Shown here one piece after another: positions 16,379-24,432 of a stretch of 64,000 bases of DNA. The DNA comes from Acidimicrobiaceae bacterium (GTDB taxonomy: Bacteria; Actinomycetota; Acidimicrobiia; Acidimicrobiales; Ilumatobacteraceae): positions 127,778 through 191,777 of the forward strand of contig JADKGZ010000009.1 in the NCBI GenBank assembly GCA_016722025.1, given 5' to 3'. The first letter of the stretch is position 1, and each line of letters opens with the position of its first letter. The notes below the pieces were generated by a model, which ran no database searches, had not been told where the DNA came from, and saw nothing but the letters and a program-made list of their open reading frames with translations. Both the position numbers and the translations under genes were made by a program.

Positions 16379-17605
16379 ATGAGTGAAGCCTGGATCATCG
16401 ACGCCGTCCGTTCGCCACGAGGCAAGGGCAAGGAGACCGGGGCGCTGCACAACGTGCACCCGCAACGCATCCTTGCGCAGGTGCTCAACGCGCTGCAGCA
16501 GCGCAACGGTTTCGACACCTCGCAGGTCGACGACGTCATCATGGGTTGCGGCGCCGGCAGCGGCGACCACAGCATGGACATCGCGCGCATGGCCGCGCTC
16601 GACGCCGGCTGGAGCGTGCAGGCTCCCGGCGTCACGCTCAACCGCTTCTGCGGCAGTGGCCAGCAGGCGGTCAACTTCGCGTCGATGGGCATCCTCGCCG
16701 GCTTCCAGGACATGGTGGTGGCGGGTGGGGTGGAGAGCATGTCGCGCCCGGCCCCGATGCACGTCGACGGCTTCACGGCCAACAACAACCACCTGCGCGA
16801 CCAGTACGACATGGTGCCACAGGGCATCAGCGCCGACCTCATCGCCACTGTCGAGGGCTTCCAGCGTGAAGAGCTCGACCAGCTGGCGGTCGACAGTCAG
16901 AACCGTGCCGCCGAAGCAATCGCGCAGGGTCGCTTCGAGCGTTCGCTGGTGCCCATCTTCCACGACGACGGCACGTTGGCCCTCGATCACGACGAACACC
17001 CGCGGGCCGGCACCACCCTTGCTGATCTGGCCAAGCTGGCGCCGGCGTTCGCCGGCATGGGCGGCCACACGATGGCCGGTCGCGAGCTCAGCATCGACGA
17101 CACCGCACGCAAGGCGTACCCGCACATCGGTGAGCTGCGCCACGTGCACCACGGCGGCAACTCGTCGGGCGTCGTCGACGGCGCCTCGGCACTGCTGCTG
17201 GCATCCCCCGACTACGCCCGTGCACAGGGTTTCGTGCCGCGGGCGAAGGTCACCATGGCAGCCGTCGCCGGCGACGAACCGGTCATCATGCTCACCGCCC
17301 CGGGCCCGGCAGCAAGATTGGTGGTGCAGAAGGCCGGCATGACGCTCGACGACATCGATCTGTTCGAGGTGAACGAGGCGTTCGCCGCCGTGTTGCTGAA
17401 GTTCCTGCGCGACACCGGCGTGTCGTGGGACAAGGTCAACGTCAACGGTGGCGCGATGGCCCTGGGCCACCCCATCGGTGCCACCGGCGGCATGCTCATC
17501 GGCACCCTGCTCGACGAGCTCGAGCGCCGCGACCTGCACACCGGCCTGGTCACCATGTGCACCGGCGGCGGCATGGCCACCGCCACCATCATCGAACGCA
17601 TCTGA
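16379..17605 (+). CDS. Acetyl-CoA acetyltransferase (thiolase)
   Basis: A 408-residue thiolase that cleaves or condenses acyl-CoA thioesters in fatty-acid or related degradation. The nucleophilic Cys91 sits in NRFCGSGQQAVN. The other signatures are NEAFAAVLLKFL, the active-site His in NVNGGAMALGHPIGATGG, and the second catalytic Cys in MCTGGGMATA. The length is typical of degradative (FadA-type) rather than biosynthetic short forms. No other beta-oxidation gene is adjacent; an acyl-CoA dehydrogenase lies far away at 52.8 kb. Confidence 0.92.
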   Translation: MSEAWIIDAVRSPRGKGKETGALHNVHPQRILAQVLNALQQRNGFDTSQVDDVIMGCGAGSGDHSMDIARMAALDAGWSVQAPGVTLNRFCGSGQQAVNFASMGILAGFQDMVVAGGVESMSRPAPMHVDGFTANNNHLRDQYDMVPQGISADLIATVEGFQREELDQLAVDSQNRAAEAIAQGRFERSLVPIFHDDGTLALDHDEHPRAGTTLADLAKLAPAFAGMGGHTMAGRELSIDDTARKAYPHIGELRHVHHGGNSSGVVDGASALLLASPDYARAQGFVPRAKVTMAAVAGDEPVIMLTAPGPAARLVVQKAGMTLDDIDLFEVNEAFAAVLLKFLRDTGVSWDKVNVNGGAMALGHPIGATGGMLIGTLLDELERRDLHTGLVTMCTGGGMATATIIERI

Positions 17606-17671
17606 GGGCTTGCCGGTGTGCAGACCTGCCCCACCGGCTTCCAACGCGACTCTTGCTCGATTCCAAACCAC

Positions 17672-18682
17672 ATGGTGAAGACTGCGGGCATGGCCAGCGC
17701 GGTGTCCGAAGACCGATTCCGTGCGATGGGTTCCGACATCCATCTCATCGTCGTCGGCGGCAGTGCCGACCTGCTGACCCTCGGTCGCGACCGCATCGGC
17801 GAGTTGGAACGACGGTGGAGCCGCTTCCGACCCGACAGCGAGATCAGCCTCTTGAACGCGGTGGCCGGGGAACCGGTGGTGGTCACACCGGACACGTACC
17901 TGCTCGTCGAGCGCGCCGTCGAGGCCTGGCGGCTGACCGGCGGTGGCTTCGACCCCACCTTGCTCGACGCGTTGCGTCGCGCCGGGTACGACCGCAGCTT
18001 CGAAGATCTCGTCGACACCGGTGAACCGGCGCTCCCACCGCGCCTCTCGGTCACCCGTCCGGGCCCGACCGACATCGTGTTCGATGCCGGCTCGATCGCA
18101 CTGCCCACAGGAATGGGCTTCGATCCGGGCGGCATCGGCAAGGGACTGGCGGCTGACCTGGTGTCGGCCTTGCTCATCGATGAAGGCGCTGCCGGTGTGT
18201 GCGTGAACATGGGTGGCGATCTGCGGGTGCGCGGCGAGAGCCCCACCGGCGCGGGATGGACCATGGCCGTGGAGCACCCGTGGTGCGCCGCACCGATTGC
18301 GCTCGTCGGCCTGTGGGACGGCGCGGTGGCAACATCCAGCGTGCTGCGCCGAGTGTGGCGCACTGGCGGGCACGCCAGGCACCACCTCATCGACCCCGCC
18401 ACGGGCGAACCCTCCACCTCGGACCTCGCGTTTGCGAGCGTGATCGCCGGCACGGCCTGGGAGGCCGAAGTGCTGGCGAAGGCCGTACTGCTGCGCGGTG
18501 CCGACCGTGCCTTCGACCTGCTCGATGCGCGCACGGCGGCCGTCGCGGTGAGCCAGGATGGCCGGGTGATCGCGAGCCCCGGGTTTGCGGCGTACCTCGG
18601 CGGGGTACCGATGACACAGACGGTGGCGTTCGACCCGCAACTGCGCGGCGCCACTCATCGCTCTGCGGAGGACACAAGATGA
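17672..18682 (+). CDS. apbE: FAD:protein FMN transferase (ApbE)
   Basis: About 336 residues of the ApbE family, which transfers FMN from FAD onto Thr/Ser in (S/T)GAT motifs of exported or membrane proteins. Visible features are the N-terminal RFRAMGSDIHLIVVGG, ELERRWSRFRPDSEISLLNA, the nucleotide-binding GFDPGGIGKGLAADLV, GGDLRVRGESP, and HLIDPATGEPSTSDL. No lipobox or clear signal peptide is seen, so it may be cytosolic-facing or use a later ATG (17690). The stop overlaps the ATG of the ferric-reductase-like gene (ATGA at 18679-18682). The third gene downstream encodes a protein with a matching flavinylation motif. Confidence 0.88.
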   Translation: MVKTAGMASAVSEDRFRAMGSDIHLIVVGGSADLLTLGRDRIGELERRWSRFRPDSEISLLNAVAGEPVVVTPDTYLLVERAVEAWRLTGGGFDPTLLDALRRAGYDRSFEDLVDTGEPALPPRLSVTRPGPTDIVFDAGSIALPTGMGFDPGGIGKGLAADLVSALLIDEGAAGVCVNMGGDLRVRGESPTGAGWTMAVEHPWCAAPIALVGLWDGAVATSSVLRRVWRTGGHARHHLIDPATGEPSTSDLAFASVIAGTAWEAEVLAKAVLLRGADRAFDLLDARTAAVAVSQDGRVIASPGFAAYLGGVPMTQTVAFDPQLRGATHRSAEDTR

Positions 18683-19251
18683 ACAATCACACGTGGTGGT
18701 ACATCGCTCGTTCGGGCGGGATCATCGCCTGGGTGCTGTTGGCGATCAGCATGTTCTGGGGGCTGGCGCTGTCGAGCCGGTTCCTGGGCAAGCGGCCGAA
18801 GCCGAACTGGATGCTCGACCTGCACCGTTTCGTGGGTGGGCTGGCAACGGTGTTCACCCTGGTGCACGTGGTGGCGCTGATGCTCGACACCTACGTCGGC
18901 TTCAGCCTTGCGAACGTGCTGGTGCCGTTCACGGGCAGCTACCACCCACTTGCCGTGGGGTGGGGTGTGATTGCGATGTACTTCCTGATCGCCGTCGAGA
19001 TCACGTCGCTGCTCCGCAAGAAGCTCAGCAAACGAGCGTGGCGCGCCACGCACTACCTCAGCTTCCCGCTGTTCGCCCTGGCAACGTTCCACCTGCTGTG
19101 GGTGGGCAGCGACCGCACCACGCCGGCGCTGCGTGTTGCCGTGCTGGTCTCGGTTGCCGCGGTCTGCGTGGCCACCGTGATGCGCATCCTGCAGGCCGAT
19201 CGTGACGATCGGGCAGGCCAGAGCTCCGCACCACGCATTCCCACGCGCTGA
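18679..19251 (+). CDS. Ferric-reductase-like transmembrane protein
   Basis: A 190-residue membrane protein of five to six helices. Histidines that fit paired heme ligands occur in DLHRFVGG, FTLVHVVALMLD, ATHYLSFPLFALATFHLLW, spaced on successive helices as in the FRD/YedZ (MsrQ)-like family. Such proteins carry two b-type hemes and pass electrons across the membrane, often to a flavinylated extracytoplasmic partner. It is translationally coupled to apbE by ATGA overlap. This gene order is the usual setting for an FMN-binding protein. Confidence 0.8.
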   Translation: MNNHTWWYIARSGGIIAWVLLAISMFWGLALSSRFLGKRPKPNWMLDLHRFVGGLATVFTLVHVVALMLDTYVGFSLANVLVPFTGSYHPLAVGWGVIAMYFLIAVEITSLLRKKLSKRAWRATHYLSFPLFALATFHLLWVGSDRTTPALRVAVLVSVAAVCVATVMRILQADRDDRAGQSSAPRIPTR

Positions 19252-19380
19252 GCAGATCGCCTCGCCGTGGGCCGACGCGCAGTACCACCTGCGCCACACG
19301 CTGCTCACGTACTCCCTTAACACTCGACGCTCATCATGGTGTGCACAAGGTCCACACCACGGCGACGTCAGGACGATGAG

Positions 19381-19713
19381 ATGAACGAGTACCGCAACAG
19401 CACGCAGCGTCCGGCCCGCCGGAAGCGCCCGCACCCCGCCCGCACGGCGCGGCGAGCAGTTGGCGCCGCCGGTGTTGGCGGCATGCTGCTGATGACCGGC
19501 TACATGGCGCTCAACGCGGCGACCACCACGGCCGCGGCGGTGCCCACGGCTACCGCCGCACCGGCGACAGCAACGGCATCCGGTTCCACCACCGACAAAT
19601 TGACGGGCGCCACGACCGCATCCACGACTGCGGTCGCGACCGCATCCACGACCGCCGCCACCCCGGCGCCGCCGGCGACGGTTGCGCAGACCACCACCAA
19701 GAGCAGCGGCTGA
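19381..19713 (+). CDS. Small exported Ala/Thr-rich protein with flavinylation motif
   Basis: A 110-residue protein. A basic N-terminus is followed by one hydrophobic segment at about 26-47 (signal anchor or signal peptide). The remainder is a low-complexity Ala/Thr/Pro tail. Within it, residues 72-78 read D-K-L-T-G-A-T, an exact match to the Dxx(S/T)GAT consensus modified by ApbE, which would place FMN on Thr78. The globular FMN_bind domain that normally surrounds this motif is missing. It lies 130 bases after the ferric-reductase-like gene and two genes after apbE. The electron-carrier role is inference, and chance in a Thr/Ala-rich tail cannot be excluded. Confidence 0.6.
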   Translation: MNEYRNSTQRPARRKRPHPARTARRAVGAAGVGGMLLMTGYMALNAATTTAAAVPTATAAPATATASGSTTDKLTGATTASTTAVATASTTAATPAPPATVAQTTTKSSG

Positions 19714-19880
19714 CCGTGCACCACGACGTGCTCGACGACGGCACCCGGTCCACACCCCACGGCTGGCCCCCTCCCTCTGGCCAGACGGTATGCCCGCCCC
19801 GCAGCGAGCCCGATGCAGCGCCCTCCCGCTCGCGTCGGGCCGCTGCGGGCGCCGGCATGGTCGTGCAGGGGGCCTGACCG

Positions 19881-20486
19881 ATGCCGTTGTTCTCTCTCGA
19901 TCGATCGCCGTCGCTCGTCGACCGGCCGTACTCGCCCCAGCGGGCGATGCGGCTGGCGGGGCTCGCCGGCGCCGGTTCCCTCCTGGCAGCAGTGAGCATC
20001 ATGGTGAGCGGCGGTGGCTCGTCAGCAAGTGGCGTGCCGCCGACCGAGCCGACCAGCGCCGCGGCGCACGTTGCCGGTTCAGTCGGCTCGTCGGCCCCCT
20101 CGACTGTGACTGCGGCGACCCCGACCACGACGGCGGCGACCACGACGGCGGCGACCACGACGATCGTTGCTGCGACGCCGTGCACCAACACCTACACGGT
20201 GGTGTCGGGTGACTACTGGACCCTCATCGCCGCCGAGGCGTCGGTCTCAGTAGAGGTGCTGTACGCCGCGAACGGGGCAACCGCCGACACGGCGCTGTTT
20301 CCAGAGCAATCGGTGTGCCTGCCCGATGGCGTCACCGTGGTGGTCCCGACGACCCAGGCAACGACCCAGGCAACGACATCCGTCACGACTCCTGCCTCCA
20401 CTCAGCGCGCCGCATCCACGGCGACGGCTGCGGCTCCGGCGCCGGTGGCCACGGTCCCCGACTCGAGCAGCCACAGCAGCGGCTGA
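19881..20486 (+). CDS. LysM-domain exported protein
   Basis: A 201-residue protein with one hydrophobic segment at about 22-44 (MRLAGLAGAGSLLAAVSIMV), a Thr/Ala-rich linker with repeats of TAATTTAAT, one LysM domain at about 104-148 (TYTVVSGDYWTLIAAEASVS then VLYAANGATADTALFPEQSV), and a second Thr-rich tail. LysM binds peptidoglycan, so it is probably anchored at the cell wall. GGGGG precedes ATG 19881. The C-terminus ends in SSG like that of the preceding small protein. Confidence 0.8.
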   Translation: MPLFSLDRSPSLVDRPYSPQRAMRLAGLAGAGSLLAAVSIMVSGGGSSASGVPPTEPTSAAAHVAGSVGSSAPSTVTAATPTTTAATTTAATTTIVAATPCTNTYTVVSGDYWTLIAAEASVSVEVLYAANGATADTALFPEQSVCLPDGVTVVVPTTQATTQATTSVTTPASTQRAASTATAAAPAPVATVPDSSSHSSG

Positions 20487-20504
20487 GCCCGTTGCCGCGT
20501 GGCG

Positions 20505-21083
20505 CTACGGCTGTGCCGACTCCAGCTCGTACAGCGGCACCGTGCCGTGGCGAACCCACAGCCCGGCGCCGGCCTGCTGGAAGTGCACGTTCAAGCGGCT
20601 GCGGTACCACTCGCCGCTGCGATGGTGCACGTCCATGTCGGTGAGCTCCGGGTCGACCACCTCGGCGAGGTCGTGGGCCGTCGGTAGCTCGAGGTACAGC
20701 ACGTTGCGCGTTGCCGCACCCAGATTCGCGATCGCGCTGAGGGCAGCAGGCTCGTCGAGGTAGTGCAGCACGCCGTGGCAGATCACCAGGTCGAACTTCT
20801 TGGACGGCTTCCAGGTGGCGATGTCGCGCAACTCGTGGCCCCACTTCGCGCATGCATGTTCGCTGATGTCGACCGACCGCACCTTCACCCGCGGGTGCTG
20901 CGCGCGGTACCAATCGCGCCACATGCCCACGCCGGCGCCCACGTCGAGCACCGACGACGGTGGCACACCCCACCACGCGCACATCTCGTGCACGGCGGTG
21001 GCCAGGTGGCCGATCTGTTCGTGGTCGTGCACGCCCACCAGCCCGTAGAACCGTTGGTAGTACTGATCGTCGAAGCGAGGCAT
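20505..21083 (-). CDS. Class I SAM-dependent methyltransferase
   Basis: A 192-residue methyltransferase. Motif I is VLDVGAGVGMWRDWY, the acidic end of beta 2 is VRSVDISEHAC, and motif IV is FDLVICHGVLHYLDEP, which together define SAM binding. The N-terminus DDQYYQRFYGLVGVHD resembles small uncharacterised actinobacterial methyltransferases. The substrate is unknown. It converges with the LysM gene and lies 21 bases after the monooxygenase start region on the same strand as the aromatic cluster, but no functional link is evident. Confidence 0.85.
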   Translation of the reverse strand: MPRFDDQYYQRFYGLVGVHDHEQIGHLATAVHEMCAWWGVPPSSVLDVGAGVGMWRDWYRAQHPRVKVRSVDISEHACAKWGHELRDIATWKPSKKFDLVICHGVLHYLDEPAALSAIANLGAATRNVLYLELPTAHDLAEVVDPELTDMDVHHRSGEWYRSRLNVHFQQAGAGLWVRHGTVPLYELESAQP

Positions 21084-21104
21084 GGCCCCGACATTCTTGC
21101 GTGT

Positions 21105-22613
21105 TCAGACGGGCGGCAGAAACGGTTCGGCAATGGCCGCCAGGTGCTGCAGGGTTGGTGCCCCGCCCAGCACGTACCGATCAGGGCGCACGACCACCGC
21201 ATCGGCGACGATGCCATCGGGTGCGACCGCTGCATCCAGCAGTGCGACCAGCTCCGGGTGCTCGTCGGCGCCCAGCACCAACGCGCCGCGCTGCGTCCAC
21301 CACGCCCCGTCCTCGCCGGCCGCGCAACGGGTGATCGCCAGCCAACGCGGGCCGACCAGATCGTCCAACCGGCGGCCGGCGAGCGTCGGCTGGTACGACG
21401 GCCGACCGCCACCGGCGGTCACCAGCGAGCCGGTGAGCGGCGCCATCGGCACGCCCTCGCTCGTGTCCTGCACCTCGGCGGCCGACGCACGCGCGGCCAG
21501 CATCGCCTCGTCGCGAGCCGCGGCCTGCGCCGGATCGAGGGTGCAGATGATCCGCCCGAAGTCGACTGCCGCCTGCACGATCGACCTCACCGCGGGCTCG
21601 CGCTCCTGCTGGTAGGTGTCGAGCAACGCTTCGTCGGCACCGCGCAGCACGGCGTGGAGCTTCCAGGCCAGGTTGGCGGCATCGCGCATGCCGCTGCACA
21701 TGCCCTGGCCCAGGAACGGTGGCGTCTGGTGCGCGGCGTCGCCGGCGAGCAGCACCCGTCCAGAGCGCCACCGGGTGGTGATCAGTCCGTGAAACGTGTA
21801 CACGGCGCTGCGCTCGACCGTCGCTGCGCCGGCGGGCAGCCAGCCGGCGGTGAGCTCGGCGACCGCCTCGGGTGTCTGCATCGCCACGGGGTCCTCGCCG
21901 GGCAGCAGCATGAACTCGAACCGGAAGCGCGGTGCGGGCATCGGTACCAGCGTGTGCGGTCGGGCCGGATCGCAGACCTGCAGTGCGAACTCGGGCAGGC
22001 CGGAGTCTGCGTCGTTGATCAGCATGTCGACCACCAGCCACGGCTCCTCGAACTCGAGATCGTGCGAGCCGATGCCCAGCGTGCGGCGAGTGAACGATCG
22101 CGCGCCGTCGCAACCCACGACGTAACGAGCAGTGACGATGCTGCCGTCGTCGAGTGTCAGCTGCACTCGGTCTGCGTGCTCGTACATGGCAGCTTCGCTG
22201 CTGTCGATCGCTGCGACGCCGCTGCCCAGAAGCGTGGTGGCGCCCAGCCGGCTCACCGCCTCGCGCAGCTGCCGCTCGAACAACGGTTGGTTGATGAACA
22301 CCGAAGCCGGCCAACCGAGCGAGGTGAGGCCCGGCGAGCGCATCGACAGCAGCACCTCGTGGTCGGCGGTGAGGAAGTCCATGCCCGGGTTGGGTCGCAT
22401 GCCGGCGAGCATCTCGTCGGCACAACCCAGCTCCTGCATGATGCGCATGATCTCGTGGTCGACGTGGGCGGCCCTCGGCAACGGGTAGATGTCGACCTCG
22501 CGGTCGATCACCAATGTGCGCACACCGCGGCCGGCGAGCAGCCCTGCCAGCGTTGCGCCCACCGGGCCGTACCCGATGATCGCCACATCGCAGTCGACGA
22601 CGTCGGCAGCCAT
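21105..22613 (-). CDS. FAD-dependent aromatic hydroxylase (MhpA-like)
   Basis: A 502-residue class A flavoprotein monooxygenase, closest in motif pattern to 3-(3-hydroxyphenyl)propionate hydroxylase. The FAD dinucleotide loop is VAIIGYGPVGATLAGLLAGRG, the DG motif is YVVGCDGARSFTRRTLGI, and the second FAD motif is RVLLAGDAAHQTPPFLGQGM followed by DAANLAWKL. It would hydroxylate a phenolic ring ortho to a hydroxyl using NAD(P)H and O2, giving a catechol. The next gene starts two bases from its stop-side neighbour in a minus-strand operon with an extradiol dioxygenase and an FAH-family hydrolase, which supports a meta-cleavage pathway. Confidence 0.87.
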   Translation of the reverse strand: MAADVVDCDVAIIGYGPVGATLAGLLAGRGVRTLVIDREVDIYPLPRAAHVDHEIMRIMQELGCADEMLAGMRPNPGMDFLTADHEVLLSMRSPGLTSLGWPASVFINQPLFERQLREAVSRLGATTLLGSGVAAIDSSEAAMYEHADRVQLTLDDGSIVTARYVVGCDGARSFTRRTLGIGSHDLEFEEPWLVVDMLINDADSGLPEFALQVCDPARPHTLVPMPAPRFRFEFMLLPGEDPVAMQTPEAVAELTAGWLPAGAATVERSAVYTFHGLITTRWRSGRVLLAGDAAHQTPPFLGQGMCSGMRDAANLAWKLHAVLRGADEALLDTYQQEREPAVRSIVQAAVDFGRIICTLDPAQAAARDEAMLAARASAAEVQDTSEGVPMAPLTGSLVTAGGGRPSYQPTLAGRRLDDLVGPRWLAITRCAAGEDGAWWTQRGALVLGADEHPELVALLDAAVAPDGIVADAVVVRPDRYVLGGAPTLQHLAAIAEPFLPPV

Positions 22614-22614
22614 C

Positions 22615-23538
22615 TCAGCGTGCCGCCCAGGCTGCTTGCAGCTCGGGGAGATCGTGAGGTGCGATGAACTCCATCGGGATGTCCGGGCCCCAGGAGTTGG
22701 CCACGTGCTCCAGCGCGAGCGGCGTGCGTTGGGCCTCCCACGCGTCGTCGTCGTCGATCACGTCGAGGTCGCTGAACAGCTCCATGAACGCGCCCGACGG
22801 GTCGCGCAGGTACCAGTAGAAGTTCGAGCCGGCGAAGTGCCTGCCGAGGCCCCAGGTCTGGCGGTCGGCGTCGGCGCGCAGCAAGGCGGTGGCAGTGTGG
22901 CCCACGTGGTCGACGTCGTCGCACTCCCACGAGTAGTGCTGCAGGATGGGCACGGGGCTGTGCACCAAGCCGATGTTGTGATGGTCGGTGCTGCACCGCA
23001 GGAACGAGACGATGCCGTCGGCCTGGTCGCTGACCTTGCACCCGAGCCCGTCGACGAGGAAGCGTTGCGTCGCCGCGATGTCGGGCGTGCCGATCACGAG
23101 GTGGCCGAGTCGCCGGGGCGGTCGCGGGCCCTGGCTGACGGCGCTCGCGCGTTCGTTGCGGCGAACGGTGGCGCCTGGCCGGTTGTCGACCACCGCTGTC
23201 GAGCCCGCCTGTGCGAGCGGCTCGGCGACGGTGACGCGGAACCGAACGTGGCTGATGGGGTCGACAGCAGTCAGGCTGCTGCTGCGGCCTTCGATGGTGA
23301 CACCGAGGTCAGCGAGCCGGCCGCCGATGTCGTCGAGGTCGCGCTCGTGCGCGGCGCCGAGCTCCACGCCGAGCAGCTGCCGGTACGGCGCTTCCTCGAT
23401 GACGACCTGTGTGCCGCCATCGGGGCTCGTCACCCGGCCGTCGCCATCGGTGGCCAGGCCCACCTCGGCGTAGAAGCCGGCCAGCTCATCGGGTCGCGGC
23501 ACGCCCACGCGCATCGCCAGCAGACGGTGCAGGCTCAT
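22615..23538 (-). CDS. Extradiol ring-cleavage dioxygenase (VOC type)
   Basis: A 307-residue two-domain vicinal-oxygen-chelate protein. The C-terminal domain has the iron-ligand pattern: His in RLGHLVIGTPDI, His in LQHYSWECDDVD, and Glu in PSGAFMELFSD, all as in type I catechol 2,3-dioxygenases. The N-terminal domain is the usual degenerate copy. It would open the catechol made by the adjacent hydroxylase. The ATG at 23538 overlaps the stop of the upstream FAH-family gene (ATGA), so the two are translationally coupled. GxG-type glyoxalase function is less likely because of the two-domain length. Confidence 0.85.
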   Translation of the reverse strand: MSLHRLLAMRVGVPRPDELAGFYAEVGLATDGDGRVTSPDGGTQVVIEEAPYRQLLGVELGAAHERDLDDIGGRLADLGVTIEGRSSSLTAVDPISHVRFRVTVAEPLAQAGSTAVVDNRPGATVRRNERASAVSQGPRPPRRLGHLVIGTPDIAATQRFLVDGLGCKVSDQADGIVSFLRCSTDHHNIGLVHSPVPILQHYSWECDDVDHVGHTATALLRADADRQTWGLGRHFAGSNFYWYLRDPSGAFMELFSDLDVIDDDDAWEAQRTPLALEHVANSWGPDIPMEFIAPHDLPELQAAWAAR

Positions 23539-24374
23539 GGTGCGACGCACCGGTTGTGCAAGGAGCCGATGATCTCGGCCCCGCTGTCGATCGTCTCGCC
23601 CTCTGCGAGGAAGCGACCGCGCGACCCTCCGACGCCCGATGGTGTGCCGGTGAAGATGATGTCGCCGGCCGTGAGGGTGCAGATCGCGGAGAGGTACTCG
23701 ATGATCTCGGGCACGCTGAAGATGAGGTCGTCGGTGCGCGCGTCCTGCATGCGTTCGCCGGCCACATCGCACCAGAGCCCCACGTTGTCGGGGTCGGGGA
23801 AGGCATCGAGGCTCACCACTGCCGGGCCGATCGGGCCGAAGGTGTCGAAGCTCTTGCCCATCGAGAACTGCGCCGGCGCGCCGGTCATCTGCACGACCCG
23901 GTCGGAGATGTCCTGCCCGAGCGTGAGCCCGGCCACGTGCGACCATGCCGCGTCGCGACTGATGTGGCGACCACCGGTGCCGATGACCGCGACCAGTTCC
24001 ACCTCCCAGTCCACGAAGGCGCCGGAGAGCACGATGTCGTCGGTGGGGCCGACCAGGCACGTGGGGAACTTGGTGAACGTCATCGGCGCCGGCGGGATGG
24101 CCATGCCCGACTCCTCGGCGTGCGACCGGTAGTTGAGCCCGATGGCGAAGACCTTCTCCGGCCGAGGCACGCACGCGCCCAGGCGGGCTTCGGCGATGGC
24201 CCCGCCCGGCGTGGCCGAGGCCAACGCATCGTGGGCGATGTGCAGCTCGGCGTGGCGAGCGATGGCGACCATCGGGTCGGCCAGCGACTGATCGCCGGTG
24301 ACGCCGGCGAGGTCGAACCAGTGGGTGGCATCGAGCAAGGCTGCTCGGCCGTTGATGTGCGCAAGTCTGAACAT
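23535..24374 (-). CDS. Fumarylacetoacetate hydrolase family protein
   Basis: A 279-residue FAH-superfamily enzyme. The C-terminal catalytic domain shows KVFAIGLNYRSHAEESG, VDWEVELVAVIG (metal-binding Glu residues), LTLGQDISDRVVQ, GKSFDTFGPIGPAVV and LTAGDIIFTGTPSGVG, all conserved. Such enzymes hydrolyse or hydrate 2-oxo-dienoates produced by ring cleavage, which fits its place as first gene of the meta-cleavage operon. It is divergent from a GntR regulator across a short AT-rich intergenic region with an operator-like palindrome. Confidence 0.9.
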   Translation of the reverse strand: MFRLAHINGRAALLDATHWFDLAGVTGDQSLADPMVAIARHAELHIAHDALASATPGGAIAEARLGACVPRPEKVFAIGLNYRSHAEESGMAIPPAPMTFTKFPTCLVGPTDDIVLSGAFVDWEVELVAVIGTGGRHISRDAAWSHVAGLTLGQDISDRVVQMTGAPAQFSMGKSFDTFGPIGPAVVSLDAFPDPDNVGLWCDVAGERMQDARTDDLIFSVPEIIEYLSAICTLTAGDIIFTGTPSGVGGSRGRFLAEGETIDSGAEIIGSLHNRCVAP

Positions 24375-24383
24375 GATCGTATG

Positions 24384-24402
24384 TTTCTATAGATTATTGA
24401 AA
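24384..24402. promoter_or_regulatory. Operator palindrome for GntR regulator
   Basis: The imperfect 19-bp palindrome TTTCTATAGATTATTGAAA (TTTC-n-ATA-nnn-TAT-n-GAAA, seven of nine base pairs matching) sits centrally in the 58-base gap between the divergent FAH and GntR genes. The gap is strikingly AT-rich compared with flanking DNA. Placement and symmetry make it the probable binding site through which the regulator controls both promoters. Confidence 0.65.
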
Positions 24403-24432
24403 TCGTCAAGCATTTGTGGCAGACTCATCGGC

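Noticed and set aside
14930..18658. Very long open frame on the minus strand across ygeY, UspA, thiolase and apbE
   Set aside because: It is antisense to four genes with intact family motifs, is rich in His/Arg/Gly without any domain, and arises from high third-position GC.
20763..22667. Long plus-strand open frame opposite the MhpA-like gene
   Set aside because: Composition is typical of a shadow frame (His/Arg/Gln-rich), with no motif and no ribosome site; the minus-strand flavoprotein explains the region.
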